Positions 1 to 8,877 of a DNA stretch of 64,000 nt are shown here, in pieces (positions within the stretch are counted from its first letter, which is position 1; every line of letters starts with the position of its first letter). The position numbers were made by a program, and so were the translations under genes. The notes under the pieces are model-generated. The model did not search any database. It was given only the letters and a program-made list of their open reading frames with translations, and was not told the DNA's origin. This DNA comes from Halobacteriales archaeon QS_6_64_34 (lineage in GTDB: Archaea > Halobacteriota > Halobacteria > Halobacteriales > Haloarculaceae): assembly GCA_003020925.1 (NCBI GenBank), contig PXRT01000006.1:1-64000 (forward strand). The letters run 5' to 3'.

Positions 1-351
1 GGAGCGCGTGCGAACCTTTACAACCGCCCGCAACGACTCTCTGACTGTCCATGACGGGCCACAGACAGTCCGTGAGGGCTGGCGTCCCAACGAGGCCACG
101 GTGCGTTTCTCGGCATGGGCGGGCCGCCGTCAGCCGGCCCCGAAGTCGGGTCCGTCAAAGCGAGCGTGACGCCACGCGCCTCTCCGCTCCCGGTGTCCAC
201 CGGGGATAGAGTGGAGGACACCGACAATTGAATTGCCGCTGGCGTCTGGCCCTGCGCCACAAGCCGACTTCGAGCGGGTGAGTCCCACCCGACGAGCCGG
301 CGTGCAAGCCCCACCCTCAGCGAGCGCGTCAGCGCGAGTAGGGTGGGGTAG
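1..351 (+). pseudogene. Decayed C-terminal end of a TnpB-like (IS200/IS605-type) protein
   Basis: One forward frame reads through this stretch to a stop at 349-351 but is broken by stops at 52, 73 and 229. Its last residues, including SRRASPTLSERVSASRVG, resemble from memory the variable tails of haloarchaeal IS1341-type TnpB proteins. The frame ends on a perfect 9-bp hairpin, CCCCACCCT (309-317) with AGGGTGGGG (340-348), followed by TAGTTGAC. Such hairpins are usual at the right end of IS200/IS605 elements, where they are also the scaffold end of the guide RNA. The rest of the element would lie left of the window. No catalytic motif is visible, so the call is tentative. Confidence 0.35.
309..348 (+). 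repeat. Hairpin at the possible right end of a transposon remnant
   Basis: Nine-base perfect stem, CCCCACCCT and AGGGTGGGG, enclosing a GC-rich loop that can itself pair (GCG/CGC). It lies at the end of the broken TnpB-like frame and is followed by TAGTTGACTAGG. Position and shape fit a right-end structure of an IS200/IS605-type element, but the sequence was recognised only by pattern. Confidence 0.35.
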
Positions 352-383
352 TTGACTAGGTTGTGTGTCGTTGAGAACAGCAA

Positions 384-779
384 CTACTCTGACTGTGCTC
401 CTGTCTCACCACGCAGAAGGAACCGATCACATCCACGTGTAATCACTCAGCTGAATACCCGAACTGGGAATTCTAAATTAGGTGGCTTTGTTGAAACCCT
501 CAGAGCCTAACAAATGTCGCGTGCTGAATACAGAGGCTGGATTCAGCAGCGATGCTGATTATCCTCCGTCATTGTCGGATTCATCCTGTGGCTGAAGCCC
601 CAGGTATTCTCCTTGTTCTTTATAATAAAACCTTCAAAATTAATCATAGTATTTTCCGCGAAGCTGGGTGTCTTCCTCCGAATAATAACGATTAATGGGA
701 CTTGATGTAGTGGAAAATCTTTAGTCGTGGCCCCCCAACCTTCCGGTACGGCACCAAAGCTGGGGCCGAGGATCTTACA
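384..779. other. AT-rich non-coding region upstream of porA
   Basis: No convincing gene on either strand. The stretch is clearly richer in A and T than its surroundings, especially 615-720, and holds several TATA-like runs (AATAATAACGATTAATGG near 681-698, AAAATCTTTAG near 714-724) that could start transcription of porAB. A segment at about 480-560 (GGTGGCTTTGTTGAAACCC and a GCTGAATAC/GGATTCAGC hairpin) looks like mobile-element debris, but I cannot assign it. Together with the remnant before it, this suggests an insertion hot spot left of porAB. Confidence 0.5.
729..767 (+). promoter_or_regulatory. Hairpin in the porA leader
   Basis: GGCCCC at 729-734 pairs with GGGGCC at 762-767 around a 27-base loop, ending 12 bases before the porA start. 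If transcription starts at the AT-rich box near 691-698 the hairpin is in the untranslated leader; if it starts from the box near 714-724 only the right arm is transcribed. It could influence initiation, but that is inference. Confidence 0.35.
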
Positions 780-2678
780 ATGACAGACAATGAGCTAATC
801 TGGCGAATCGCTGGCGGTTCCGGTGATGGAATCGACTCGACCAGTCAGAACTTCGCGAAGGCCCTGATGCGCTCGGGACTTCACGTGTTCACACACCGGC
901 ATTACCCGTCGCGTATTCGCGGTGGCCACACGTACGTCGAAGTACGTGCGAAAGACGAGGATGTACAGTCACGCGGTGATGGGTACAACTTCCTGCTCGC
1001 CCTGGGTGACTCCTTCGCCAGGAACCCACAGGACGAAGCCTACTACGGCAAAGAGGAGCTGAAGCCGCTGTACGAGAATTTCGACGACCTCCGAGAGGGC
1101 GGCGTCCTGCTGTACGACGAGGGGCTGCTCGACGATGAGGACGTCGACGAAATCGGGCTCGAAGCGGCCGCCGAGGAGAACGGCTGGCACGTCGTCCCGA
1201 TGGACCTGCGCGGCATCGCGAAGGAACACGGCCGCGAGATTATGCGAAACACGGCCGGTATCGGCGCGACCGCCGCCATCCTCGACATCGACACTGAGGA
1301 GTTCGAGGAGCTCATCACGCAGAACATGAGCGGCGACATGCAGGAGGCGAACCTCAACGTCCTCCAGGACGCCTACGAAGCCGCTTCGGAACTCGACATC
1401 GACCACGACATCGAGGTCCCAGAGGGGTCACACGGGGAAGAGCAGGTCATTCTCTCGGGTTCTAACGCTATCTCCTACGGCGCTCTCGACGAAGGCTGTC
1501 GCTTCATCTCGGGGTATCCGATGACCCCGTGGACCGACGTCTTCACCATTATGTCCCAGCACCTGCCCGAGTTCGGCGGTATCTCCGAGCAGGTCGAGGA
1601 CGAAATCGCCGCCGCGGCGCTCGCCCTCGGTGCGTCCCACATGGGCGTCAAAGCAATGTCGGGCTCCTCGGGCGGTGGGTTCGCCCTCATGTCCGAGCCA
1701 CTCGGCCTCGCGGAGATGACCGAGACGCCAATCGTGCTGGTCGAAGCCATGCGTGCCGGTCCCTCGACCGGGATGCCGACCAAGCCCGAACAGGCCGACC
1801 TCGAACACGTCCTGTACACCTCACAGGGCGACTCCGCACGCGTCGTGTTCGCGCCCGCGAACATCCGCGAGTGTTACACCCAGACCCGCGCCGCCTTCCG
1901 CATCGCCTACGGGTACCAGATTCCGACCATCGTCGTCTACGACCAGAAGATTCAGGGCGAACTCCGGAACATGCCGGCGGACCACTTCGACGAGGAGCCT
2001 AACGCCGACCCCGGCTCCGTTCTCACGGAGGAGGAGATTCAGGACGCCGCCCACCACGCCTCCGGGAAGTTCAAGCGATTCCTCTACGAGCCGGAGGACG
2101 GCTCGAACGTCAGCCCGCGCTCGGTTCCCGGCCAGAAGGACGGCCGCTACCTGGCGACAGGTAACGAGCACAACGAGGAGGGCCACATCAGCGAGGACCC
2201 GGACAACCGCATCGTCCAGATGGAGCGCCGTCTGGACAAGTTAGACGACATCCGCGCCGACCTCGACGAGAACGCCTCCCACCAGACCTACTACGGCCCA
2301 GAAGAGGCCGAACACGGTATTCTCGTGTGGGGCAGCCAGCAGGACACGGCCTTCGAGGCCGTCGACCGCCTCAACGAGCAGGGTCGCAGCGTCAAAGCCC
2401 TGGGCGTCTCCGATATGGCGCCGTACCCGGTCGAGGAGGTCTCCGAGTGGCTCGAATCCGTCGACCAGGCCTTAGTCGTCGAGATGAACGCCACGGCCCA
2501 GTTCCGCGGGCTGACCCAGAAGGAAATCGGCAAGTACGGCGACAAGCTCTCGAGCTTGCTCAAGTACAACGGCAACCCCTTCGAGCCCGCCGAAATCGTC
2601 GACGGGTTCGAGTCAAGCATCAACGGCGAGGAGCTCGCCGCGACCAACATGAAGTACCTGCCAGCAGCGGGTGACTAA
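780..2678 (+). CDS. porA: Pyruvate/2-oxoacid:ferredoxin oxidoreductase alpha subunit
   Basis: Alpha subunit of the haloarchaeal two-subunit 2-oxoacid:ferredoxin oxidoreductase, which decarboxylates a 2-oxoacid to acyl-CoA and passes electrons to ferredoxin in the cytoplasm. The first ~200 residues are the fused gamma domain (GGSGDGIDSTSQNFAKALMR); the alpha (pyrimidine-binding) domain starts near residue 225 (NAISYGALDEG, SGYPMTPW), followed by the central SEQVEDEIAAAALALGASH segment. The 632-aa length fits PorA better than the shorter KorA (2-oxoglutarate) paralogue as I recall them, so pyruvate is the likely substrate. The ATG is followed three bases after the stop by porB. High confidence in family, moderate in substrate. 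Confidence 0.93.
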   Translation: MTDNELIWRIAGGSGDGIDSTSQNFAKALMRSGLHVFTHRHYPSRIRGGHTYVEVRAKDEDVQSRGDGYNFLLALGDSFARNPQDEAYYGKEELKPLYENFDDLREGGVLLYDEGLLDDEDVDEIGLEAAAEENGWHVVPMDLRGIAKEHGREIMRNTAGIGATAAILDIDTEEFEELITQNMSGDMQEANLNVLQDAYEAASELDIDHDIEVPEGSHGEEQVILSGSNAISYGALDEGCRFISGYPMTPWTDVFTIMSQHLPEFGGISEQVEDEIAAAALALGASHMGVKAMSGSSGGGFALMSEPLGLAEMTETPIVLVEAMRAGPSTGMPTKPEQADLEHVLYTSQGDSARVVFAPANIRECYTQTRAAFRIAYGYQIPTIVVYDQKIQGELRNMPADHFDEEPNADPGSVLTEEEIQDAAHHASGKFKRFLYEPEDGSNVSPRSVPGQKDGRYLATGNEHNEEGHISEDPDNRIVQMERRLDKLDDIRADLDENASHQTYYGPEEAEHGILVWGSQQDTAFEAVDRLNEQGRSVKALGVSDMAPYPVEEVSEWLESVDQALVVEMNATAQFRGLTQKEIGKYGDKLSSLLKYNGNPFEPAEIVDGFESSINGEELAATNMKYLPAAGD

Positions 2679-2681
2679 CCA

Positions 2682-3560
2682 ATGAGTGCATTCAGCGCAA
2701 TCGGAGACGACCGCGAGATAGACCGAGACGAGTTCACGCCCGGCATCGAGCCACAGGCCACCTGGTGTCCCGGCTGTGGGGACTTCGGTGTCCTGAAGGC
2801 GTTGAAACAGGCCATGCCCGAAGTCGGCAAGAACCCCGACGAGGTCGCCCTCTTTACGGGTATCGGCTGTTCCGGGAAGCTCAACAGCTACTTCAACAGC
2901 TACGGCTTCCACACCATCCACGGCCGCTCGCTGCCCGTCGCCCGGGCCGCGAAGCTGGCCAACCCGGAAATCGAGGTCATCGCCGCCGGCGGCGACGGCG
3001 ACGGCTACGGTATCGGTGGCAACCACACCATCCACACCGCCCGTGAGAACCACGATATGACCTACATCGTGTTCAACAACGAGATTTTCGGCCTCACGAA
3101 GGGCCAGACCTCGCCGACCTCGCCGAAGGGCCACAAATCGAAGACCCAGCCCCACGGCTCGGCGAAGTCGCCGATTCGACCGCTCAGCCAGCAGTTGAAC
3201 GCCGGCGCGACCTACATCGCCCGGACGGCTGCGGTCAACCCCAACCAGGCGAAAGAAATCATCGCCGAGGCCATCGAGCACGACGGCTTCGCACACATCG
3301 ACTTCCTCACCCAGTGTCCGACTTGGAACAAGGACGCGAAACACTACGTCCCGTACACGGACGTCCAGCAGTCCGACGAGTTCGACTTCGACGTCTCGGA
3401 CCGCGCGGAAGCCGCCGAGATGATGCGCGAGCGCCCCTCCTACGGGGCCGAGAAGCGCGCCATCGGCGAGATGCCCGAGGAGCCACTCGCCGAGCGGTAC
3501 TTCGACGAGGACGCCGAGTGGGAGCGGACCTACGACAAGCTCCTCGAACACCACAAGTAA
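2682..3560 (+). CDS. porB: Pyruvate/2-oxoacid:ferredoxin oxidoreductase beta subunit, apparently shortened
   Basis: Beta subunit that binds thiamine diphosphate; partner of the alpha subunit encoded just upstream in the same operon. The cofactor motifs are intact: WCPGCGDFGVLKAL near residue 30, GIGCSGK near 60, and the GDGDGYGIGGNH / NNEIFGLTKGQTSPTS pair near 105-150. The protein has 292 residues; the haloarchaeal PorB I recall has about 312. The missing part appears to lie near residue 248, where ...AAEMM runs directly into RERPSYGAEK without the usual stretch of about 20 residues ending in FYVD. The reading frame is kept. Whether the loss is real or an assembly fault cannot be decided from sequence. 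Confidence 0.92.
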   Translation: MSAFSAIGDDREIDRDEFTPGIEPQATWCPGCGDFGVLKALKQAMPEVGKNPDEVALFTGIGCSGKLNSYFNSYGFHTIHGRSLPVARAAKLANPEIEVIAAGGDGDGYGIGGNHTIHTARENHDMTYIVFNNEIFGLTKGQTSPTSPKGHKSKTQPHGSAKSPIRPLSQQLNAGATYIARTAAVNPNQAKEIIAEAIEHDGFAHIDFLTQCPTWNKDAKHYVPYTDVQQSDEFDFDVSDRAEAAEMMRERPSYGAEKRAIGEMPEEPLAERYFDEDAEWERTYDKLLEHHK

Positions 3561-3654
3561 CCCCGCACCGTCGGACTCGCCGGTGATATCGCCGGCCCCG
3601 AACGGGGGTTGCGGATTCGGAAGATATTTTTTCACCCACGGTAAATATTCGTTC

Positions 3655-4083
3655 ATGAGTGTCGAGTCCACGGAGCGTCGTATCCTGTCAGTTCTCGAAG
3701 AGGACGCACAGGCATCATACGCGGAGATAGCCGACCGGGCCGAAGTCTCCAAACCGACGGTCCGCAAATATATCAAGAAGCTGGAAGAGGAGGGCGTCAT
3801 CGTCGGCTACTCGGCCGACATCGACCCGAAGAAACTGGCGGGCCAGTCCATCGCGATGGTCGGCATCGACGTCGCCAGCGAACGCTACGTCGAAGCGACC
3901 CGGCAGCTCTCCGGTATCGACGCCATCGAGTCGCTCTACACCTCCAGTGGCGACCACATGTTGATGGCCGAAGTGCGCGCAACCGACGGGAACTCGCTGG
4001 CCGCCGTCATCGAAGACGAGATACTCGAACTCGACGGCGTGACCGCCGCACACCCGTCTTTCCTGCAGGAACGGCTGAAGTAA
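3655..4083 (+). CDS. Lrp/AsnC family transcriptional regulator
   Basis: 142 residues with an N-terminal winged helix-turn-helix (ERRILSVLEEDAQASYAEIA, EVSKPTVRKYIKKLEEEGVI) and a C-terminal ligand-binding RAM/ACT-like domain (SIAMVGIDVASERYVEATRQ; SLYTSSGDHMLMAEV). I chose ATG 3655 over the upstream in-frame start because the HTH begins directly and a TATA-like AAGATATTTTTT lies about 30 bases upstream, as for a leaderless transcript. It follows porAB in the same direction at about 95 bases, so control of that operon by 2-oxoacids or amino acids is plausible but inferred. The AT-rich GGTAAATATTC just before the start could be an operator. Confidence 0.9.
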   Translation: MSVESTERRILSVLEEDAQASYAEIADRAEVSKPTVRKYIKKLEEEGVIVGYSADIDPKKLAGQSIAMVGIDVASERYVEATRQLSGIDAIESLYTSSGDHMLMAEVRATDGNSLAAVIEDEILELDGVTAAHPSFLQERLK

Positions 4084-4117
4084 CGGGTTTTTAGACGCTC
4101 CGGGCAAGAGGGAAACT

Positions 4118-5626
4118 ATGCCGTCTCGGTTGGTGGTGGGAGCCGGTTCGACCGCACGTGCGATAATCGACGCGGTGAGTGACGGTCACGGCGAGCTGTG
4201 GGTCCTCACAGACGACGAGCACCGCGCCGAGACACTCCGTGAGGACGGTGTCTCCGTCACTGTCACCGACGAGTTCGGCCGGGCGACGATGCGTGAGCGC
4301 GATATCGCCCCGGTCACAGTGGCCGTCGCAAGCGACGACCCGTCGGTCAACGTCGCCGCCGCCGAGACCGCCGCCGAGCTGTTTCCCGACGCCTTCCGAC
4401 TCTGTTATACCGGCTACGGGGCGACCGACTCCCAGCGTGACCGTCTCGACGCCGTCGCCGACCGGCTGGTCGACCCCGAGGCCGTCCTTACCGAGCGACT
4501 TCGGGAGAGTGTGGGTGAGCCTGGCTCGCGTATCCGCAATCTCCGGGGCGTGTTACGGGACATCGACGGCCACCTCGCGGTCGTCACACACGACAACCCC
4601 GACCCCGACGCCATCGCCAGCGCGGTCGCACTTGGCGAACTCGCCGCCCGAGCCGGCTGTGAGGTGTCGCTGTGTTACTACGGCGACATCTCCCATCAGG
4701 AGAACCGCGCGTTCGTGAACCTCCTCGAGTACGACCTCGTGAATCTGGACGCCGACGACGCGGCGGCACTCGAGACCTACGACGGGTTCGCGCTGGTAGA
4801 CCACTCCCGGCCCGGCGTCAACGACCAGCTCCCCGAGGACCTCCCCATCGACATCGTCATCGACCACCACCCGCCCCGGCTCCCGGTCGAGGCCCGCTAC
4901 GTCGACCTGCGAAGCGGCGTCGGCGCGACGAGTACGCTGCTGGTCGACTACTTCGAGCGACTCGGCGTCGAGTTGCCCGAACACATCGCGACCGGACTGC
5001 TCTTTGGCATCCGCGTCGACACGAAGGACTTCCGCCGTGAGGTGTCGGCCGAGGATTTCCTGGCCGCCGCCCAGCTCGTCGAGCGGGCAGACATGGACGC
5101 GCTCCAGCGCATCGAGAACCCCAGCGTCAGCGGCGAGACGCTGTCCATCATCGGCCGGGCCATCGACAACCGCGAGGAGGAAGGGTCCGTGTTACTCTCC
5201 TGTGTCGGCGAACTCTCCGACCGCGACGCACTGGCACAGGCCGCCGACCGGCTGCTCGACCTCGAGGGCATCCACGCGACGATGGTCTATGGCGTCCTCG
5301 ACGGTACTATCTTCGTCTCCGCGCGGGCTCGGGGCGCCGATATCGACCTCGGCGAAGCGCTCAGGGACGCCTTCGGGCAGATAGGCTCGGCCGGCGGTCA
5401 CGCCGACATGGCCGGCGCCCAGATAGCCCTCGGTGTGCTCGATGGCGTCGACGACAGGGAGGAACCACTCCACAGCATCGTCAAGTCGGTTGTCAACGAC
5501 CGCTTCCTCGATGTCGTGCAGTCCCGCTCACACCGGCTGCTGGGCCGAATAGACGGCCGAACCGAGTTCGGCTTGGACGAGTATGTCAAACGGCTTCGCC
5601 CGGCCGACGACAACGAGCGCTCGTAG
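4118..5626 (+). CDS. DHH family phosphoesterase with N-terminal TrkA-N-like domain
   Basis: 502 residues. The first ~130 look like a Rossmann/TrkA-N fold (RLVVGAGSTARAIIDAVSDG ... EFGRATMRERDI ... VAVASDDPSVN). A DHH domain follows with the metal-binding motifs HDNPDPDAIASA (near residue 158), DHSRPG (near 228) and IDHHPP (near 246), then a DHHA1-type domain with GSAGGHADMAGAQIAL near residue 428. Family members hydrolyse oligonucleotides, pyrophosphate or cyclic dinucleotides; this domain order is frequent in haloarchaea but the substrate is not known. A TATA-like GGTTTTTAG about 30 bases before ATG 4118 supports the start. Confidence 0.85.
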   Translation: MPSRLVVGAGSTARAIIDAVSDGHGELWVLTDDEHRAETLREDGVSVTVTDEFGRATMRERDIAPVTVAVASDDPSVNVAAAETAAELFPDAFRLCYTGYGATDSQRDRLDAVADRLVDPEAVLTERLRESVGEPGSRIRNLRGVLRDIDGHLAVVTHDNPDPDAIASAVALGELAARAGCEVSLCYYGDISHQENRAFVNLLEYDLVNLDADDAAALETYDGFALVDHSRPGVNDQLPEDLPIDIVIDHHPPRLPVEARYVDLRSGVGATSTLLVDYFERLGVELPEHIATGLLFGIRVDTKDFRREVSAEDFLAAAQLVERADMDALQRIENPSVSGETLSIIGRAIDNREEEGSVLLSCVGELSDRDALAQAADRLLDLEGIHATMVYGVLDGTIFVSARARGADIDLGEALRDAFGQIGSAGGHADMAGAQIALGVLDGVDDREEPLHSIVKSVVNDRFLDVVQSRSHRLLGRIDGRTEFGLDEYVKRLRPADDNERS

Positions 5627-5663
5627 GCGAGTCTTTTTGCCGGTCGCTTGACAACGACTGGTG

Positions 5664-6455
5664 ATGGCAGACTCGGGCCGAGCAACGGTGGGGGAGTATA
5701 TGACGCGGGACGTCGCGACCGTCGAACTGGACGACACCGTCACGGACGTGGCAAACCGCATCGCGGAGAGCGACGACTTCAGTGGCTTCCCCGTCACCGA
5801 CGGACGACGCGTCGAGGGCTTCGTCAGCGCCCGCGACCTGCTGCTTGCGGCGGACCACGAACCTATGTTCAAGGTGATGACCGAGGATATCATCGTTGCC
5901 ACGCCCGAGATGGCGGTTCAGGACGCCGCTCGGGTCATCCTCCGGTCGGGCATCCAGAAGCTCCCGGTCGTCGACGAGGCGGGGAACCTCGTGGGCATCA
6001 TCTCCAATACCGACGTCATCCGCTCTCAGATCGAGCGAGCGACACCCGACAAGGTCGACAAGCTCGCCCGGACGCTTGCGAACATCCACGAGGTAACCCC
6101 CCACGACGAGCGTCGGACGGTCGACCTCGCCGCGCTCACGCCGACCCAGCCGACGGTGTACGCCGACGAGCTGGAGGGCCGGGTGTATGAACTCGAGCGG
6201 GGCCTGGCCGAGCCCCTCGTGGTCATCGACAACGACGGCCACCGCTACCTGGCCGACGGCCACCACCGCGTGAAGGCCGCCGACCGACTCGACATCGAAT
6301 CGATGGAGGCAAACGTCATCGTGCTGGGCGAGAGCGTCGAACTCGGGATGGCCGAGACAGCCGCCAAGGCCGGCCTCGAAGACATCGACGACATCGAGGT
6401 CGTCGACTACGCCCGCCATCCGCTCGTCCAACAGACCGAGCGGTTACAGGAGTAA
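5664..6455 (+). CDS. CBS-domain protein with ParB-like C-terminal domain
   Basis: 263 residues from ATG 5664; a GTG at 5661 directly before it is an equally possible start. Two CBS motifs occupy residues ~5-125 (VGEYMTRDVATVELDDTV; DIIVATPEMAVQDAARVI), the usual adenosyl-ligand sensing pair. The C-terminal half (VDLAALTPTQPTVY, EPLVVIDNDGHRYLADGHHR) resembles the ParB/Srx-like nuclease fold with its DGHHR signature. The pairing suggests a ligand-regulated nucleic-acid or phosphoryl-transfer function; the exact role is unknown. It follows the DHH gene in the same direction. Confidence 0.8.
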   Translation: MADSGRATVGEYMTRDVATVELDDTVTDVANRIAESDDFSGFPVTDGRRVEGFVSARDLLLAADHEPMFKVMTEDIIVATPEMAVQDAARVILRSGIQKLPVVDEAGNLVGIISNTDVIRSQIERATPDKVDKLARTLANIHEVTPHDERRTVDLAALTPTQPTVYADELEGRVYELERGLAEPLVVIDNDGHRYLADGHHRVKAADRLDIESMEANVIVLGESVELGMAETAAKAGLEDIDDIEVVDYARHPLVQQTERLQE

Positions 6456-6575
6456 ATCGTTACAACCGACCGTATGAGCGGTAGCGAAGACTCCAATACC
6501 GACGCGGGGAGAGCGGGCTGCTCGGCGCCTCGAACGGGGAGAACCTTCTTGCGAACAGCTACCGTACCACATGGT

Positions 6576-8270
6576 ATGTACGACGACGAGGAACTCCGGG
6601 CGATACGCGAGGCCAAGTCCGATTGGGAGGATGACACGCTCGACCCGACCATGGACGCCTACGGCGAGCGGCGCGACCGGTTTGCCACGGTGTCGAACCT
6701 CGAGGTCGACCGCCTCTACACGCCCCTCGACGTGGCGGACCTCGACTACGGCGAGGACCTGGGGTTCCCCGGCGAGGAGCCGTACACCCGGGGTGTCTAC
6801 CCGACGATGTACCGCGGGCGCCAGTGGACGATGCGGCAGTTCGCGGGTTTTGGGACCGCCGAGGAGACCAACGAGCGCTTTCACTACCTCATCGACGAGG
6901 GCCAGACCGGGCTCTCGACGGCCTTCGACATGCCGACGCTGATGGGCCTCGATTCGGACGACGCCATGGCAGATGGCGAGGTCGGCAAGGAGGGGGTCGC
7001 GGTGGACACGCTCGATGACATGGCCCGCCTCTTCGACGGTATCGACCTCGCCGAAGTCTCGACTTCGTTTACTATCAACCCCAGCGCGCCGGTCGTCTAC
7101 GCGATGTATCTCGCGCTGGCCGACCGGCGCGGGGTCCCCCGCGAACAGCTCCGGGGGACTCTCCAGAACGACATGTTCAAGGAGTTCATCGCACAGAAGG
7201 AGTGGGTCGTCGGCCCGGAGCCATCGCTGAAACTGGTCACCGACGTCATCGAGTTCGCCAGCGAGGAGACCCCCAAATTCAAACCGGTCTCGGTGTCGGG
7301 GTACCACATCCGAGAGGCCGGCTCGACCGCCGTCGAGGAACTCGCCTTCACGCTCGCCGACGGCTTTGCCTACGTCGAGGACTGTCTCGACCGGGGCCTC
7401 GACGTGGACGACTTCGCCCCGCAGCTCTCCTTTTTCTTCAACGCCCACAACGCCATCTTCGAAGAGGTCGCGAAGTTCCGGGCGGCCCGACGCATCTACG
7501 CCCGCGTGATGGACGAGTGGTACGGCGCCGAGACCGACGCGAGCAAGCAGTTAAAGTTCCACACACAGACCGCCGGCCAGTCCCTGACGGCCCAGCAGCC
7601 CCTCAACAACGTCGTTCGGGTGACCATCCAGGCACTCGCGGGCGTACTCGGCGGGACACAGAGCCTGCACACCAACAGCTTCGACGAGGCGCTGGCACTG
7701 CCCTCCGAGAAGGCCGTTCGGGTCGCCCTGCGGACCCAGCAGATACTCGCCGAGGAATCGGGCGCGGCCGACATCGTCGACCCGCTGGGCGGCAGTTTCG
7801 CCGTCGAAGCCCTCACCGACGAGATGGAAGAAGGTGCGATGGACCACATCGCCCACATCCGCGAGGAACTGGGCGACGGGTCGATGCGCGACGGCGTGCT
7901 CGCGGGCATCCGGGACGGCTACTTCCAGCGAGCGATACAGGACTCGGCCTACGAGTACCAGCAACGGGTCGAACGCGAGCAAGCGGTCGTCGTCGGCGTC
8001 AACGCCTACGCCGTCGAGGAAGAACCCGAGGCCGACGTGTTGACCGTCGACGAAGACGTCCAGAAGCGCCAGCGCGAGCGACTGGCCGCTGTCAGGGACG
8101 GGCGTGACGACGACGCCGTGGCGGCCGCCCTGGCGGACCTGCAAGCGACCGTCGACGCCGACGAGAACGTCCTGTCGGCCATCGTCACTGCGGTCAAAGC
8201 CGATGCCACGATGGGCGAGATAATGGACGTCTTCAGGGACGAATACGGCGCGTACCGCGAGACGCTGTGA
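6576..8270 (+). CDS. Methylmalonyl-CoA mutase large (catalytic) subunit
   Basis: 564 residues, the length of stand-alone catalytic subunits that lack the C-terminal B12-binding domain; that small subunit must be elsewhere. It interconverts methylmalonyl-CoA and succinyl-CoA with adenosylcobalamin, used in haloarchaea for propionate and odd-chain metabolism and in 3-hydroxypropionyl-type routes. Characteristic segments: YTRGVYPTMYRGRQWTMRQF, GLSTAFDMPTLMGLDSD, SGYHIREAGSTAVEELAF, LRTQQILAEESG. ATG 6576 is preferred over the upstream in-frame ATG 6474 because the family N-terminus (YDDEELRAIREAK) starts exactly there. Ends next to a convergent gene with no gap. Confidence 0.93.
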   Translation: MYDDEELRAIREAKSDWEDDTLDPTMDAYGERRDRFATVSNLEVDRLYTPLDVADLDYGEDLGFPGEEPYTRGVYPTMYRGRQWTMRQFAGFGTAEETNERFHYLIDEGQTGLSTAFDMPTLMGLDSDDAMADGEVGKEGVAVDTLDDMARLFDGIDLAEVSTSFTINPSAPVVYAMYLALADRRGVPREQLRGTLQNDMFKEFIAQKEWVVGPEPSLKLVTDVIEFASEETPKFKPVSVSGYHIREAGSTAVEELAFTLADGFAYVEDCLDRGLDVDDFAPQLSFFFNAHNAIFEEVAKFRAARRIYARVMDEWYGAETDASKQLKFHTQTAGQSLTAQQPLNNVVRVTIQALAGVLGGTQSLHTNSFDEALALPSEKAVRVALRTQQILAEESGAADIVDPLGGSFAVEALTDEMEEGAMDHIAHIREELGDGSMRDGVLAGIRDGYFQRAIQDSAYEYQQRVEREQAVVVGVNAYAVEEEPEADVLTVDEDVQKRQRERLAAVRDGRDDDAVAAALADLQATVDADENVLSAIVTAVKADATMGEIMDVFRDEYGAYRETL

Positions 8271-8552
8271 CTACCGGGGGTCCCGACGGCCGGCCGCGGC
8301 GTCGGTCCGGCGCGAGACGTAGATGACGAGCCCCAACAGAACACCGAGTCCGATGGCAATTGTTACCATCCCGTACAGCGCCACGCCGAAGGGCGTCGGT
8401 GGCAGGGCGATGACGCCAAAGAGCGCCGGCTGGAGGTCGTTCGGTCGAATCGTCCCCAGAACGAACCCCATCACGCCCGCGAGCGCGACGATGATGACGT
8501 ATATCTGGACGACGACCTTCTCGCCGGCGGTCTCGGCCACCTCGTCGGTCAT
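8271..8552 (-). CDS. Small membrane protein of the cox cluster (DUF7520-like)
   Basis: 93 residues with two predicted membrane helices (IYVIIVALAGVMGFVLGTI; VALYGMVTIAIGLGVLLGLV) and a basic C-terminal tail RRTDAAAGRRD. Similar small proteins accompany heme-copper oxidase genes in haloarchaea. It lies on the same strand as coxA, downstream of it. No catalytic motif; possibly an assembly or accessory subunit. The DUF number is from memory. Confidence 0.7.
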   Translation of the reverse strand: MTDEVAETAGEKVVVQIYVIIVALAGVMGFVLGTIRPNDLQPALFGVIALPPTPFGVALYGMVTIAIGLGVLLGLVIYVSRRTDAAAGRRDPR

Positions 8553-8610
8553 ACGCTCGGTTGGGCCGCGAGACGATTAGCCTTTTTCACTTCCGCTCCC
8601 AAGAGCGGCT

Positions 8611-8703
8611 GTGTCACAGAAGGAGCTGCTGTTTATCGTCCTCTCGGGTATCGCTATCATGATGTTCATCACCGCTATCGTGCTCGTCTCGGGCGCGAGC
8701 TGA
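8611..8703 (+). CDS. 30-residue single-helix membrane peptide
   Basis: A GTG at 8611 opens a 30-codon frame encoding an N-terminal SQKELL segment followed by a nearly uninterrupted hydrophobic helix (FIVLSGIAIMMFITAIVLV) and SGAS before the stop. A TATA-like CCTTTTTCAC lies about 30 bases upstream, fitting a leaderless transcript. It is divergent from the small cox-cluster gene and sits between it and coxA, so a role as a tiny oxidase subunit (compare CydX- or CcoQ-like peptides) is possible but inferred. Confidence 0.55.
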   Translation: MSQKELLFIVLSGIAIMMFITAIVLVSGAS

Positions 8704-8877
8704 GACGGACTCGGTCGGTCGTGGCTGTCTCAGTGTGTGGTTCAGTGTTCCATAACAAGACGGATGACAGCCGCCCCGCTCGACCTCCACGCACACTCGG
8801 GGTGGCGGCGTCGGGACTGGGCACACTGCTGGTGCTGACGACCGATTACGAGAGAGTAGCGATGGAAAACGGCGTCG

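Noticed and set aside
2613-3800. Long minus-strand frame across porB
   Set aside because: Antisense of a well-recognised gene, no domain pattern.
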